Assembly: GCA_030603035.1 (NCBI GenBank)
Contig: JAUVYQ010000125.1
Location: 1 to 7,754 of the forward strand
Length of the DNA: 7,754 nt
Direction: 5' to 3'
Source: Phycisphaerae bacterium
GTDB lineage: Bacteria; Planctomycetota; Phycisphaerae; Sedimentisphaerales; SG8-4
Shown here piece after piece: positions 1-5,470 of this stretch. The stretch's first letter is position 1. Each line of letters begins with the position of its first letter. The position numbers and the translations under genes were made by a program. A model generated the notes under the pieces. The model saw nothing but the letters and a program-made list of their open reading frames with translations, had not been told where the DNA came from and searched no databases.

Positions 1-1
1 C

Positions 2-169
2 TGGGACAACATTGAATTTTTTGCGATCCTAAAGTGGCCAAAGCCCAAAAACGACGTATGGAAAAAGATGATGAGTGTTCAGTCTTCTTTTGCCACGAAA
101 AAACCGCTCAAAATCAGACGTTGTGAGAAATGCGGGTTAGACCCATTTTACTGGGAGCCCTGTTTTTGA
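2..169 (+). CDS. Possible C-terminal tail of an unknown protein (5' cut by window edge)
   Basis: An open frame enters from the left edge and runs 55 codons to a TGA at 167-169. The visible peptide starts WDNIEFFAILKWPKPK and ends RRCEKCGLDPFYWEPCF, so it has one CxxC pair (at about 122-133) and many aromatic and basic residues. I do not recognise the family. Two things favour a real gene. The frame is open right up to the edge, and a strong hairpin plus T-run follows 88 bases after the stop on the same strand. Against it, the fragment is short and AT-rich, and an open stretch of this length can arise by chance. A single CxxC could be half of a zinc site whose other half lies upstream, but that is speculation. 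Confidence 0.35.
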   Translation, partial: WDNIEFFAILKWPKPKNDVWKKMMSVQSSFATKKPLKIRRCEKCGLDPFYWEPCF

Positions 170-256
170 ATTTTACACTGTGGCTTTACGCTTTTCACTT
201 TACACTTTTAATTTTCTTCTCAACATCACCGCACCAAAGCCCCGCAGGAAAAGTGT

Positions 257-277
257 GGCGGCCTTCGCCGCCTTTTT
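257..277 (+). terminator. Rho-independent terminator, probably usable from both strands
   Basis: A perfect 6-bp GC stem (257-262 GGCGGC with 267-272 GCCGCC) encloses the loop CTTC and is followed by five T at 273-277. An A-rich stretch (GGAAAA at 248-253) lies before the stem, so the mirror image on the - strand also ends in a short T-run. On the + strand it would end the partial frame that stops at 169. On the - strand it lies about 47 bases beyond the hflX stop. Confidence 0.6.
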
Positions 278-323
278 CCTTAATGTCACTTTGTGTCTTC
301 GTGCTTTCGTGGCAAAAGTTGGG

Positions 324-1640
324 TCAGCTCTGAACGATTTCGATGGTTTCAGGGTGCAGTCTTTTCAGGCCGGGTAATTGGTTTCGGCCGAGTCGGGCGT
401 CAATCAGGACGGAGCCATCCAAATAGTGCTCCTTAACGATTGCCCCGTACGCCCGCAGAAAGCTCTGCACTTTGCCGTCGGATTGACTACTGCTTACCCG
501 CAGCAGAACAATAGCCCCCTTGTACTTTGCTAACACCGCCTCGGTCAGCCGCTCCAGGCCGAAGCCCGTCTTCGCCGATATACACACCGCATCGCGGAAC
601 AGCGTTTGCAGCATCTCAAGCTCCCCGATTTTTTTGACAATATCAACTTTGTTAAGCACGACTAAAATCGGCCTTTTAGCGCAGCCGAGCTCCTCCAGGA
701 CCTTATTGACGGAGTCAATCTGCTTCAGTGCATCCGGATTGGAGACATCGACGATATGCAGGAGCAAATCAGCGTTGACGGCCTCTTCCAGCGTTGCCTT
801 GAACGACGCAATCAATTGATGAGGCAGACTTTTTAGAAACCCGATGGTGTCACTCAAAAGCACCTCCGCCCCGCCGCCCAGCGCCCATTTTCTTGTTCGC
901 GTATCCAGCGTCGCAAAGAGCCGGTCCTCGACAAAGACATCGGCATCGGTAAGAGCATTCAAGAGTGTACTTTTGCCTGCGTTTGTGTATCCGATAAGGC
1001 AGATTTTGAACAGCCCGCTTCTACCGTCAATCTCGCGAATCCTGCGCCTGTCGATATCCACAAGTTTGCGTTTGAGCTCGGTGATTCGCTTGTTGACCAA
1101 TCGCCGGTCGATTTCCAATTGCTGTTCGCCCGGCCCTCTCGTGCCGATGCCACCGACAACACCGGCAGCGGTTGCGCCCCCTGCACCGGCTACACTGTCC
1201 AGGTGCGACCACATCCTCGTCAAGCGAGGATATGTATATTCCAGTTGTGCCAGCTCCACCTGCAGTTTGGCCTGCTTTGTCTTCGCCCTTGTGGCAAATA
1301 TGTCCAGAATCAGCTCACTGCGGTCCAGCACTTTGACTTTGACAATCTCTTCAAGCTCACGAATCTGGCGCGGCGACAGGTCGTTATCAAATATCACAAC
1401 ATCCGCTTTGAACCGCTTGACTCGTTCTCCGAGCTGGTCGGTTTTGCCTTTACCTATATAGGTGGTAGAATTTATTTTGCGGATTTTCTGCTGGAATCTA
1501 TCGACGACGACCGCGCCGGCACTTTCGGCCAACGCTGTAAGCTCAACTAAATCGTCTCCGCCGTCCCGGGTGCGCAGGATAGCGCCCACTAAAACGGCAC
1601 GCTCTTTTCTGACTCTCAGCGTCTGACGAAATTTCTCCAA
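324..1640 (-). CDS. hflX: GTPase HflX (ribosome-splitting / ribosome-associated GTPase)
   Basis: HflX binds the large ribosomal subunit and hydrolyses GTP to split stalled or idle ribosomes, acting in the cytoplasm. The 438-residue product has the family layout: an N-terminal HflX domain (about 1-170), the linker signature GGIGTRGPGEQQLEIDRR (163-180), then the G domain. Visible G motifs are G1 GYTNAGKST (217-225), G2 threonine near 244, G3 DTIG (264-267), G4 NKVD (330-333) and G5 SAK (355-357). A short C-terminal domain ends at 438. Length is normal for the family. The start is TTG (1638-1640). An in-frame TAG sits immediately before it, and a GGAGG Shine-Dalgarno (complement of 1651-1655) lies 10 bases upstream, so no longer protein is possible. 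The linker reads GEQQLE where many homologues have GETQLE, which is a mild variation. A promoter at 1806-1834 and a structured leader suggest independent, perhaps post-transcriptional, control. It diverges from rpsU, another ribosome gene. Confidence 0.96.
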   Translation of the reverse strand: MEKFRQTLRVRKERAVLVGAILRTRDGGDDLVELTALAESAGAVVVDRFQQKIRKINSTTYIGKGKTDQLGERVKRFKADVVIFDNDLSPRQIRELEEIVKVKVLDRSELILDIFATRAKTKQAKLQVELAQLEYTYPRLTRMWSHLDSVAGAGGATAAGVVGGIGTRGPGEQQLEIDRRLVNKRITELKRKLVDIDRRRIREIDGRSGLFKICLIGYTNAGKSTLLNALTDADVFVEDRLFATLDTRTRKWALGGGAEVLLSDTIGFLKSLPHQLIASFKATLEEAVNADLLLHIVDVSNPDALKQIDSVNKVLEELGCAKRPILVVLNKVDIVKKIGELEMLQTLFRDAVCISAKTGFGLERLTEAVLAKYKGAIVLLRVSSSQSDGKVQSFLRAYGAIVKEHYLDGSVLIDARLGRNQLPGLKRLHPETIEIVQS

Positions 1641-1669
1641 CTAAAAAATACCTCCAAAACCGCTTTTTT

Positions 1670-1788
1670 GCCACAAAGTCACGAAGATATATTCCCCACA
1701 CGTAAGTGTGGGGTCTCTTTCTTTTTTCTCCTCCACACATTTACATGTGTGGTATCTTTCTTTCTTTGTGCCTTCGTGCCCTCGTGGC
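1670..1788 (-). repeat. Nested inverted-repeat element with two hairpins in the hflX leader
   Basis: Outer arms at 1670-1686 and 1772-1788 are inverted copies matching at 14 of 17 positions. Inside are two perfect 8-bp hairpins: 1694-1713 (CCCCACAC, loop GTAA, GTGTGGGG) and 1733-1752 (CCACACAT, loop TTAC, ATGTGTGG). Each is followed on the + strand by a pyrimidine tract. When the outer arms are read as hflX-sense RNA, two of the three mismatches become G-U wobbles; read as + strand RNA they are A-C clashes. Folding is therefore better in the hflX transcript. Its function could be a leader control structure, an RNA-stability element, or simply a MITE-like or REP-like repeat. The outer arms belong to the degenerate 'TTCGTG...GTGGC' intergenic repeat type seen elsewhere in this window. 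Confidence 0.55.
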
Positions 1789-1805
1789 TAATTTTTTGCT
1801 TTTCT

Positions 1806-1834
1806 ATTTTAGCATATTTGCCCATATTACTCAA
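1806..1834 (-). promoter_or_regulatory. Sigma-70-like promoter for hflX
   Basis: On the - strand, TTGAGT (complement of 1829-1834) is followed by a 17-base spacer and TAAAAT (complement of 1806-1811). TGC directly before the -10 makes it an extended -10 promoter. Transcription would begin near 1799, giving hflX a leader of about 159 bases that includes the whole inverted-repeat element. This is the best-matching - strand promoter I found upstream of hflX, but it is a sequence match only. Confidence 0.5.
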
Positions 1835-1933
1835 GAATATCCTGATATTCGGCAAATTTACAAGTTTTTTAAACGAACACTCACGTTTTTTTCAGCTAAA
1901 GAGGCCTTTTTCACCAAAAACTGTCGGCAGAGA

Positions 1934-2009
1934 TTTTTTTGACTTGAAAAATATAAAATCTACATTATGCTAATTGGCCTCAAGCTTTTTGACGAACTAA
2001 AAATATAAT
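1934..2009 (+). promoter_or_regulatory. Promoter region of rpsU with two similar AT-rich blocks
   Basis: A perfect -10 hexamer TATAAT lies at 2004-2009 but has no good -35 at normal spacing. Further up, TTGACT (1939-1944) pairs with CATTAT (1963-1968) across 18 bases. The two stretches 1935-1956 and 1986-2008 resemble each other: both read TTTTTGAC, then a short spacer, then AAAAATATAA, about 51 bases apart. Transcription from the TATAAT would start near 2016, giving a leader of about 45 bases. Which block is the real promoter cannot be decided by reading. Confidence 0.4.
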
Positions 2010-2060
2010 GTCATTTTTCCCATTGCTTTTAATTTGCAAGTAGTGAAAGGGTCTTTTTTT

Positions 2061-2237
2061 ATGTTAAGAGTCAAATCGCGTACGGGCGAATCAGTTCAGC
2101 AAATGATGAGACGCTTTAAGAAGCTGTGCGAAAAAGAGGGCTTGATTAGAGATATGAAGCGCAATGCCTATTACGAAAAACCTTCAGTAAAAAATCGCCG
2201 GCGTATGCGCAAAGCCCAGCGAAGCGCAAGCTACTAA
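2061..2237 (+). CDS. rpsU: Small ribosomal subunit protein bS21
   Basis: This 58-residue, very basic protein (MLRVKSRTGESVQQMM...) is bS21, a small-subunit protein that helps base-pair mRNA with the 3' end of 16S rRNA at initiation. The family pattern is clear: an N-terminal beta start, then a helix with RRFKKLCEKEGL (17-28), the EKPSVK segment (39-44), and an Arg/Lys-rich tail NRRRMRKAQRSA. I chose ATG 2061 because the protein aligns from there and AAAGG (2046-2050) sits 10 bases upstream. An in-frame TTG at 2034 would add nine unlikely residues. The gene stands alone, diverging from hflX. No clear hairpin terminator follows: the next 131 bases contain only weak, long-loop inverted repeats before the convergent gene ends at 2369. 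Confidence 0.95.
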   Translation: MLRVKSRTGESVQQMMRRFKKLCEKEGLIRDMKRNAYYEKPSVKNRRRMRKAQRSASY

Positions 2238-2368
2238 TACAATTCTTTCTGCAAATCAGTTTTACTCACCTTTAATCCGAGCAAGCAAATTATAAACAGT
2301 GAGCTTGTTTGGCTTTTGTTCTCACGCAGGCCAAAAAACACATTGCCATAGCCAGGCCGGCGGATTCA

Positions 2369-3841
2369 TCAGACCACCTGCGCTTCGAGGTTGAAGAGCT
2401 GGCAGAAGTCGCGGAGCTGGTCTTTGTAGTCGCCGTAGAAGAATATCTGGTGGAAGCCGGGGAAGCTCAGGACCTCCTGGTCGCCGTCGAACTTGATTTT
2501 GACCGAGACCACACATCCTCCCGATGGAGGCACGTCCATATTCTCGACGACGGTTCCGGCGGAGATGAGCACGACGGATTTTTCATCGGCTTTTCCCGGC
2601 AAGACATCAACACTGGTGGCTCGCCGGCCTATCTCCCAGAGCGGTCTTGGGACGGCGTCACGGTTGCCGTGGTGATGCAGTAAGTCGAACGGCTCCGGCG
2701 GCTTGTCGAAACCGTTTAGCCGCGTCGCGCAGCAGCAATGGGCGCCGATGATGGTATCATCTGAGGTATCTGCGACGGGGTCCTGCTGGAAGCCGGGGCG
2801 GTCGAAGAGGTACTGGACCATTGTGTGTGCGGCGACGGCGCCGGAGTCGGCCTCGCAGGCGGCGGGGATACCGTCGTCGTTCATTCGCGACCAGGTTATG
2901 CACGGCAGGCTTATTTTTCTGTTCCACAGTGCACCAAGACAGTCCATCGTTATTGCATCGGCCTGCTCGTTTTCGAGAATCTTACCGGCCACATAGTAGC
3001 TCTTGACGCCGTTGATAACGTCCTGTTTGTTGCAGCCGGTTTGTTTTCGGGCGCGGCGGATGTAGTCGTCGGCCATTGCTATCATTTCTTTGGTTTCGGG
3101 TGTGCGGTTGTATTCATCGATGAAGGTCTTGGCTGGGACGTGCTGCAAGGTGATTCCCAAATCGGCCAGCGGCCTTTCATAGCGCTTATTGCCCCTGATG
3201 ACGACGCAGCGGGTTCGGCGCATCTTTGCGGCGGCGGTTAGCATCTTCATTCCATAAGCGGGTTGGGAGAAATCGTTTGTAGCATAGACAACGCAGCCGG
3301 GCGTCTCGGCCAGGTGCACCGTGTTGGTGGTAAACGAAGTGCCCAAGGGGGAAAAGATAATCGAGGGAATATCGCTCTTGGCGACCTTTTGGGCGGTGGG
3401 CCAGGAGTGCTTCTGGCGGTCGAGCATGATGAGGAACAGGCCGTCGGCCTTGGCGGCCTCGGCAATCCACGCGTCTGCTTCGGCGAGGCTGTAGATTGGT
3501 TCGGGCCGCAGGTCGAGCTTGGCGCTGAGTTTCTTGGCGGTGGACGACATTTGCTCGGTGTACATTCTGCGCGCGGCCTTGCCGTCGTAAACCGCGCCGG
3601 GCCACCACATTCCGTAGTCTTCTTTTCGCCGGACAAACGCGGCTTTTACGGTGGGCACATACTTCGAGGCGGGTCCGCAGGCGCGGATGGCCTTTTGCGT
3701 GAGCATAGGACCTTTTGCCGGCGAGGCACAGCCGGCCAAAAGGGCCGGGGCCGCGAGCAGCCCGGCCGAGCCGCGAAGAAAATCGCGGCGTGTGCACTTG
3801 TAATGACCATCACACTGTAAAGGGCATCGTCCGGAACTCAT
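2369..3841 (-). CDS. Tat-exported lipoprotein of the L-fucose/L-arabinose isomerase-like fold
   Basis: The N-terminus has a twin-arginine signal TRRDFLRG (17-24), a hydrophobic stretch (25-36) and a lipobox LAGC with Cys38, so the folded protein should be exported by Tat and anchored by lipid. The mature part resembles L-fucose isomerase-like proteins. It has an alternating alpha/beta N-terminal half, then the C-terminal signature 'IPAACEADSGAVAAHTM', the family 'HC' motif inside TIIGAHCCCA, and a histidine cluster LLHHHGN. In true isomerases an Glu/Asp pair and a His bind the metal. Equivalent residues seem present, but I cannot align them rigorously. Ordinary sugar isomerases are cytoplasmic, so an exported form suggests a different or periplasmic role in carbohydrate use. 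The length of 490 fits the family. The start is firm: AGGAGG (complement of 3847-3852) lies five bases before ATG. It is monocistronic, converging on rpsU, with its own promoter at 3975-4003. Confidence 0.8.
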   Translation of the reverse strand: MSSGRCPLQCDGHYKCTRRDFLRGSAGLLAAPALLAGCASPAKGPMLTQKAIRACGPASKYVPTVKAAFVRRKEDYGMWWPGAVYDGKAARRMYTEQMSSTAKKLSAKLDLRPEPIYSLAEADAWIAEAAKADGLFLIMLDRQKHSWPTAQKVAKSDIPSIIFSPLGTSFTTNTVHLAETPGCVVYATNDFSQPAYGMKMLTAAAKMRRTRCVVIRGNKRYERPLADLGITLQHVPAKTFIDEYNRTPETKEMIAMADDYIRRARKQTGCNKQDVINGVKSYYVAGKILENEQADAITMDCLGALWNRKISLPCITWSRMNDDGIPAACEADSGAVAAHTMVQYLFDRPGFQQDPVADTSDDTIIGAHCCCATRLNGFDKPPEPFDLLHHHGNRDAVPRPLWEIGRRATSVDVLPGKADEKSVVLISAGTVVENMDVPPSGGCVVSVKIKFDGDQEVLSFPGFHQIFFYGDYKDQLRDFCQLFNLEAQVV

Positions 3842-3883
3842 AGCAACCTCCTGTAAAAAAATGTTTTAGCTAATTAGCCGTTA

Positions 3884-3944
3884 CTGTGTTCTCTGTGGCT
3901 AATTATCTTTTTTATCTCTGTGCAACTCTGTGTTCTCTGTGGCT
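3884..3944 (+). repeat. Duplicated 17-base intergenic phrase
   Basis: The 17-base string CTGTGTTCTCTGTGGCT occurs exactly at 3884-3900 and again at 3928-3944. It resembles the 'TTCGTG..TTCGTGGC' strings at 289-318, 1670-1686 (inverted) and 1764-1797. A 10-base palindrome GCTAATTAGC lies just before it at 3869-3878. The function is unknown. It lies in the predicted leader of the Tat lipoprotein gene on the other strand. Confidence 0.55.
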
Positions 3945-3974
3945 TTCTTTTTGTCTTTTTATCTTGCTTTACTT

Positions 3975-4003
3975 ATTATGTTATACAAACTATGCAATGT
4001 CAA
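3975..4003 (-). promoter_or_regulatory. Strong sigma-70-like promoter for the Tat lipoprotein gene
   Basis: On the - strand, a perfect TTGACA (complement of 3998-4003) is followed by a 17-base spacer and CATAAT (complement of 3975-3980), a one-base departure from consensus. Transcription would start near 3968, leaving a leader of about 127 bases before the ATG at 3841. A TATAAC also overlaps the spacer end. Confidence 0.6.
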
Positions 4004-4103
4004 GCAAAATTTCAAAATTTTTTTTCTTTTTTTTTAGCCCGCGTTAACCAGCACAATCTGCGCCTGACCCTCACTTTTGAGTTTCTCGCTATGGTTTTTC
4101 CCT

Positions 4104-4131
4104 TTGCGTTTTAAGCTTTTCCCATTATACT
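4104..4131 (+). promoter_or_regulatory. Possible promoter of tRNA-Ser
   Basis: TTGCGT at 4104-4109, a 16-base spacer and TATACT at 4126-4131 form a fair sigma-70 match. The -10 box is 36 bases before the mature tRNA 5' end, and the space between is filled by a heptamer array. Confidence 0.35.
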
Positions 4132-4133
4132 AT

Positions 4134-4161
4134 CCGCTATACGCTACCCGCTAAACGCTGA
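4134..4161 (+). repeat. Heptamer array 1 (NCGCTNN x4)
   Basis: Four contiguous 7-base units share CGCT: CCGCTAT, ACGCTAC, CCGCTAA, ACGCTGA. The array ends five bases before tRNA-Ser, so it would lie in the 5' trailer of the precursor tRNA. Confidence 0.6.
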
Positions 4162-4166
4162 TATTT

Positions 4167-4251
4167 GGAGCAGTGGCCGAGTGGTTTAAGGCGACGGTCT
4201 TGAAAACCGTTGTACCGAAAGGTACCGGGGGTTCGAATCCCTCCTGCTCCG
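4167..4251 (+). tRNA. tRNA-Ser (anticodon UGA)
   Basis: The full cloverleaf can be read. The acceptor stem GGAGCAG (4167-4173) pairs with CTGCTCC (4244-4250), with discriminator G at 4251. The anticodon stem ACGGT (4194-4198) pairs with ACCGT (4206-4210) around the loop CTTGAAA, giving anticodon TGA at 4201-4203. A long variable arm (GTACC, GAAA, GGTAC) marks it as a class II serine tRNA. The T arm GGGGG/CCCTC encloses TTCGAAT, with one G-U pair. The 85-base length is normal. CCA is not encoded, so it would be added by the CCA-adding enzyme. No hairpin with a T-run follows directly. A stem without a T-run is at 4293-4311. Confidence 0.97.
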
Positions 4252-4260
4252 TTTAGTTTC

Positions 4261-4281
4261 GTCGTGCGTGATGCGTATTGC
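4261..4281 (+). repeat. Heptamer array 2 (GTNNTGC x3)
   Basis: Three contiguous units GTCGTGC, GTGATGC and GTATTGC begin nine bases after the tRNA ends. Two of the same units (GTCGTGC, GTATTGC) reappear in the opposite order in the array at 4391-4418. Confidence 0.55.
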
Positions 4282-4292
4282 GTGGGTGGCAG

Positions 4293-4311
4293 CCTCAAGC
4301 ACAGCTTGGGG
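4293..4311 (+). other. Hairpin downstream of tRNA-Ser
   Basis: CCTCAAGC (4293-4300) pairs with GCTTGGGG (4304-4311) around ACA with one G-U pair. AGCC/GGCT bases outside it can extend the stem. There is no T-run after it, so it is not a standard terminator. It may be a processing or attenuation signal, or part of a repeat. Confidence 0.4.
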
Positions 4312-4366
4312 ATGGCTCCGCTCGATTGTATAAAAATTTATTCCAGGTAGCTTAGGCCGAAGGCCG

Positions 4367-4386
4367 GAATCCCTCCTGCTCCGTTT
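4367..4386 (+). repeat. 20-base copy of the tRNA-Ser 3' end
   Basis: These 20 bases are identical to 4235-4254, the last part of the T loop, the T stem and acceptor 3' strand, and three bases beyond. The two copies start 132 bases apart in direct orientation. Nothing resembling the rest of a tRNA precedes the copy. This is the form an attachment-site duplication, or the scar of a lost tRNA-targeting element, would take. A simple partial duplication is equally possible. Confidence 0.6.
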
Positions 4387-4390
4387 TTTC

Positions 4391-4418
4391 GTATTGCGTA
4401 AGGCGTCGTGCGTACCGC
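4391..4418 (+). repeat. Heptamer array 3 (GTNNNGC x4)
   Basis: Four contiguous units: GTATTGC, GTAAGGC, GTCGTGC, GTACCGC. It begins just after the tRNA-3'-end copy, as array 2 begins just after the real tRNA 3' end. The two 3'-end-plus-array blocks may therefore have duplicated together. Confidence 0.55.
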
Positions 4419-4433
4419 ACACTATGCTGGTGC

Positions 4434-4482
4434 GACGAGCAACGAACAACGAGCAACGAACAACGAGCAACGAGCAACGAAC
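4434..4482 (+). repeat. Heptamer array 4 (AACGARC, 7 copies) abutting a start codon
   Basis: Six contiguous units of AACGAAC or AACGAGC fill 4441-4482, preceded by a related GACGAGC at 4434-4440. The array ends two bases before the ATG at 4485 and occupies the whole ribosome-binding region of the DUF362 gene. Slippage in such an array would change the leader in steps of seven bases. Confidence 0.75.
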
Positions 4483-4484
4483 TT

Positions 4485-5279
4485 ATGAGCAAAGTTGCAA
4501 AAGTCAAGTTTGTCGATTATCAGAGCAGTGTTACAAGAGCGCTGGATTTGATTGGTGCGGCAAGTGCGCTGCCTGCGAACGGCCTTGTCATTATCAAGCC
4601 CAATCTGACCAACGCTGACCGCCCGCCGGTAACGACCAACGTTGCTGCCGCCGAGGCCGTCTATAAATATTGCAAGGCACACTGCCGGGCCAAAATCGCA
4701 ATAGGTGAGGGCTGCGGCAACGGGACAACGGAGGAGTCTTACCGGGCCAACGGATACAAAAAACTGGCTGAAAAATACGGCATACCCCTTTTCGACTTCA
4801 ATAAGGAAAAAGCGGTCCTCGTGAGCAATCCCGATGCGCTGCAACTGAAAGAGTTTCATATACCCCGGATAGTCCGGGACGCTTTTATAATTTCTTTGCC
4901 GATTCTAAAGGAGCACAGCTTCACTAAAACCACGATTGCTATGAAGAATATGTTTGGCATTGCGCCTGCGCCGTTTTATCGCGGCGGCTCGTGGAACAAG
5001 TCGCAGTTACATTCGCCATCGACACATAAATCCGTTGTCGATGTTTGTTCTTATAAGAAGCCGGCGCTTTGTGTGGTTGACGCCGTGGTTGCATTGAGAG
5101 GGATGCATCTCGCCGGCAGGCATCAAAAAATCGGGCTTATCCTCGCCGGCTTCGACGCCGTAGCGGTGGACGCCATCGGCAGTGAGCTGTTAGGCCACAA
5201 TCCGGGAGAGATAGAGTACCTCCGCCTTTCCAACGGCTTACTGGGCAGTATGGACGATATCGAGATTGTAGATGGATAA
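4485..5279 (+). CDS. DUF362 domain-containing protein
   Basis: The 264-residue product carries the landmarks of the DUF362 family: the start VAKVKFVDY, IIKPNLT (36-42), the GEG turn (74-76), the core LPILKEHSFTKTTIAMKNMFG (138-158), and GFDAVAVDAIGSELLG (222-237). The biochemical role of the family is not settled. Some members are fused to ferredoxin-like [4Fe-4S] domains. This one has no C-terminal CxxC cluster, so it is the stand-alone type, likely cytoplasmic, with no signal peptide or membrane segment. The ATG at 4485 gives the family-typical N-terminus. There is no real Shine-Dalgarno: the place where it should be is filled by heptamer array 4. Transcription may come from the tRNA-Ser promoter or from a weak TATAAA at 4328-4333. 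No convincing terminator follows the TAA. Confidence 0.85.
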   Translation: MSKVAKVKFVDYQSSVTRALDLIGAASALPANGLVIIKPNLTNADRPPVTTNVAAAEAVYKYCKAHCRAKIAIGEGCGNGTTEESYRANGYKKLAEKYGIPLFDFNKEKAVLVSNPDALQLKEFHIPRIVRDAFIISLPILKEHSFTKTTIAMKNMFGIAPAPFYRGGSWNKSQLHSPSTHKSVVDVCSYKKPALCVVDAVVALRGMHLAGRHQKIGLILAGFDAVAVDAIGSELLGHNPGEIEYLRLSNGLLGSMDDIEIVDG

Positions 5280-5302
5280 TTTAGCCCGGCGTGCATTTTT
5301 TC

Positions 5303-5330
5303 TTGACATGCTCCGAATTATGCATATTAT
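5303..5330 (+). promoter_or_regulatory. Strong sigma-70-like promoter for the four-repeat DNA-binding protein
   Basis: A perfect TTGACA at 5303-5308 is separated by 16 bases from TATTAT at 5325-5330 (5 of 6 consensus). It starts 24 bases after the DUF362 stop codon. Transcription would begin near 5337, leaving about 134 bases of leader before the ATG at 5471. The leader has GGCTGGC/GCTGGCC-like segments but no clear hairpin. Confidence 0.55.
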
Positions 5331-5470
5331 TGAAAGTCCTCATATTTGTTCAGGGCTGGCTTGTTGGTGTTTCCGTATCACTCGCTGGCCACGCATATTA
5401 AACTAAAACCTATGGAAAAAACTGAAATCAATCACACTGGGTATCGTAGATAATTGTTAAAGTGGCACTA

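Noticed and set aside
844..1461. 205-codon + strand frame opposite hflX
   Set aside because: It lies wholly antisense to a clear hflX coding sequence, is Ser/Pro/Leu-rich without motifs, and is a codon-bias shadow.
1668..1973. + strand 101-codon frame between hflX and rpsU
   Set aside because: It is Phe/Leu-rich because of the T-rich intergenic DNA, crosses two hairpins and a predicted promoter, and has no Shine-Dalgarno.
2238..2368. Intrinsic terminator between rpsU and the convergent gene
   Set aside because: Only short stems with loops of 16-17 bases (for example TTTGGC/GCCAAA) were found and no hairpin with a T-run, so no terminator is claimed.
3186..3820. Long frames on both strands overlapping the Tat lipoprotein gene
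   Set aside because: They are Arg/Gly-rich shadows of a GC-rich coding region. The lipoprotein frame has a signal peptide, Shine-Dalgarno, promoter and recognisable domains.
4186..4470. 94-codon - strand frame with the '[10 protein letters not shown]' phrase
   Set aside because: It is the antisense of tRNA-Ser, the 3'-end copy and the heptamer arrays. This peptide is a well-known artefact of tRNA antisense translation, and the repeats explain its repetition.
4434..4482. CRISPR array
   Set aside because: The units are 7-base tandem repeats with no spacers, so this is a microsatellite-like array.
5412..5453. 13-codon frame (MEKTEINHTGYRR) as a leader peptide
   Set aside because: No Shine-Dalgarno, no attenuator hairpin after it and no run of a regulatory amino acid. 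It is mentioned only as part of the leader.
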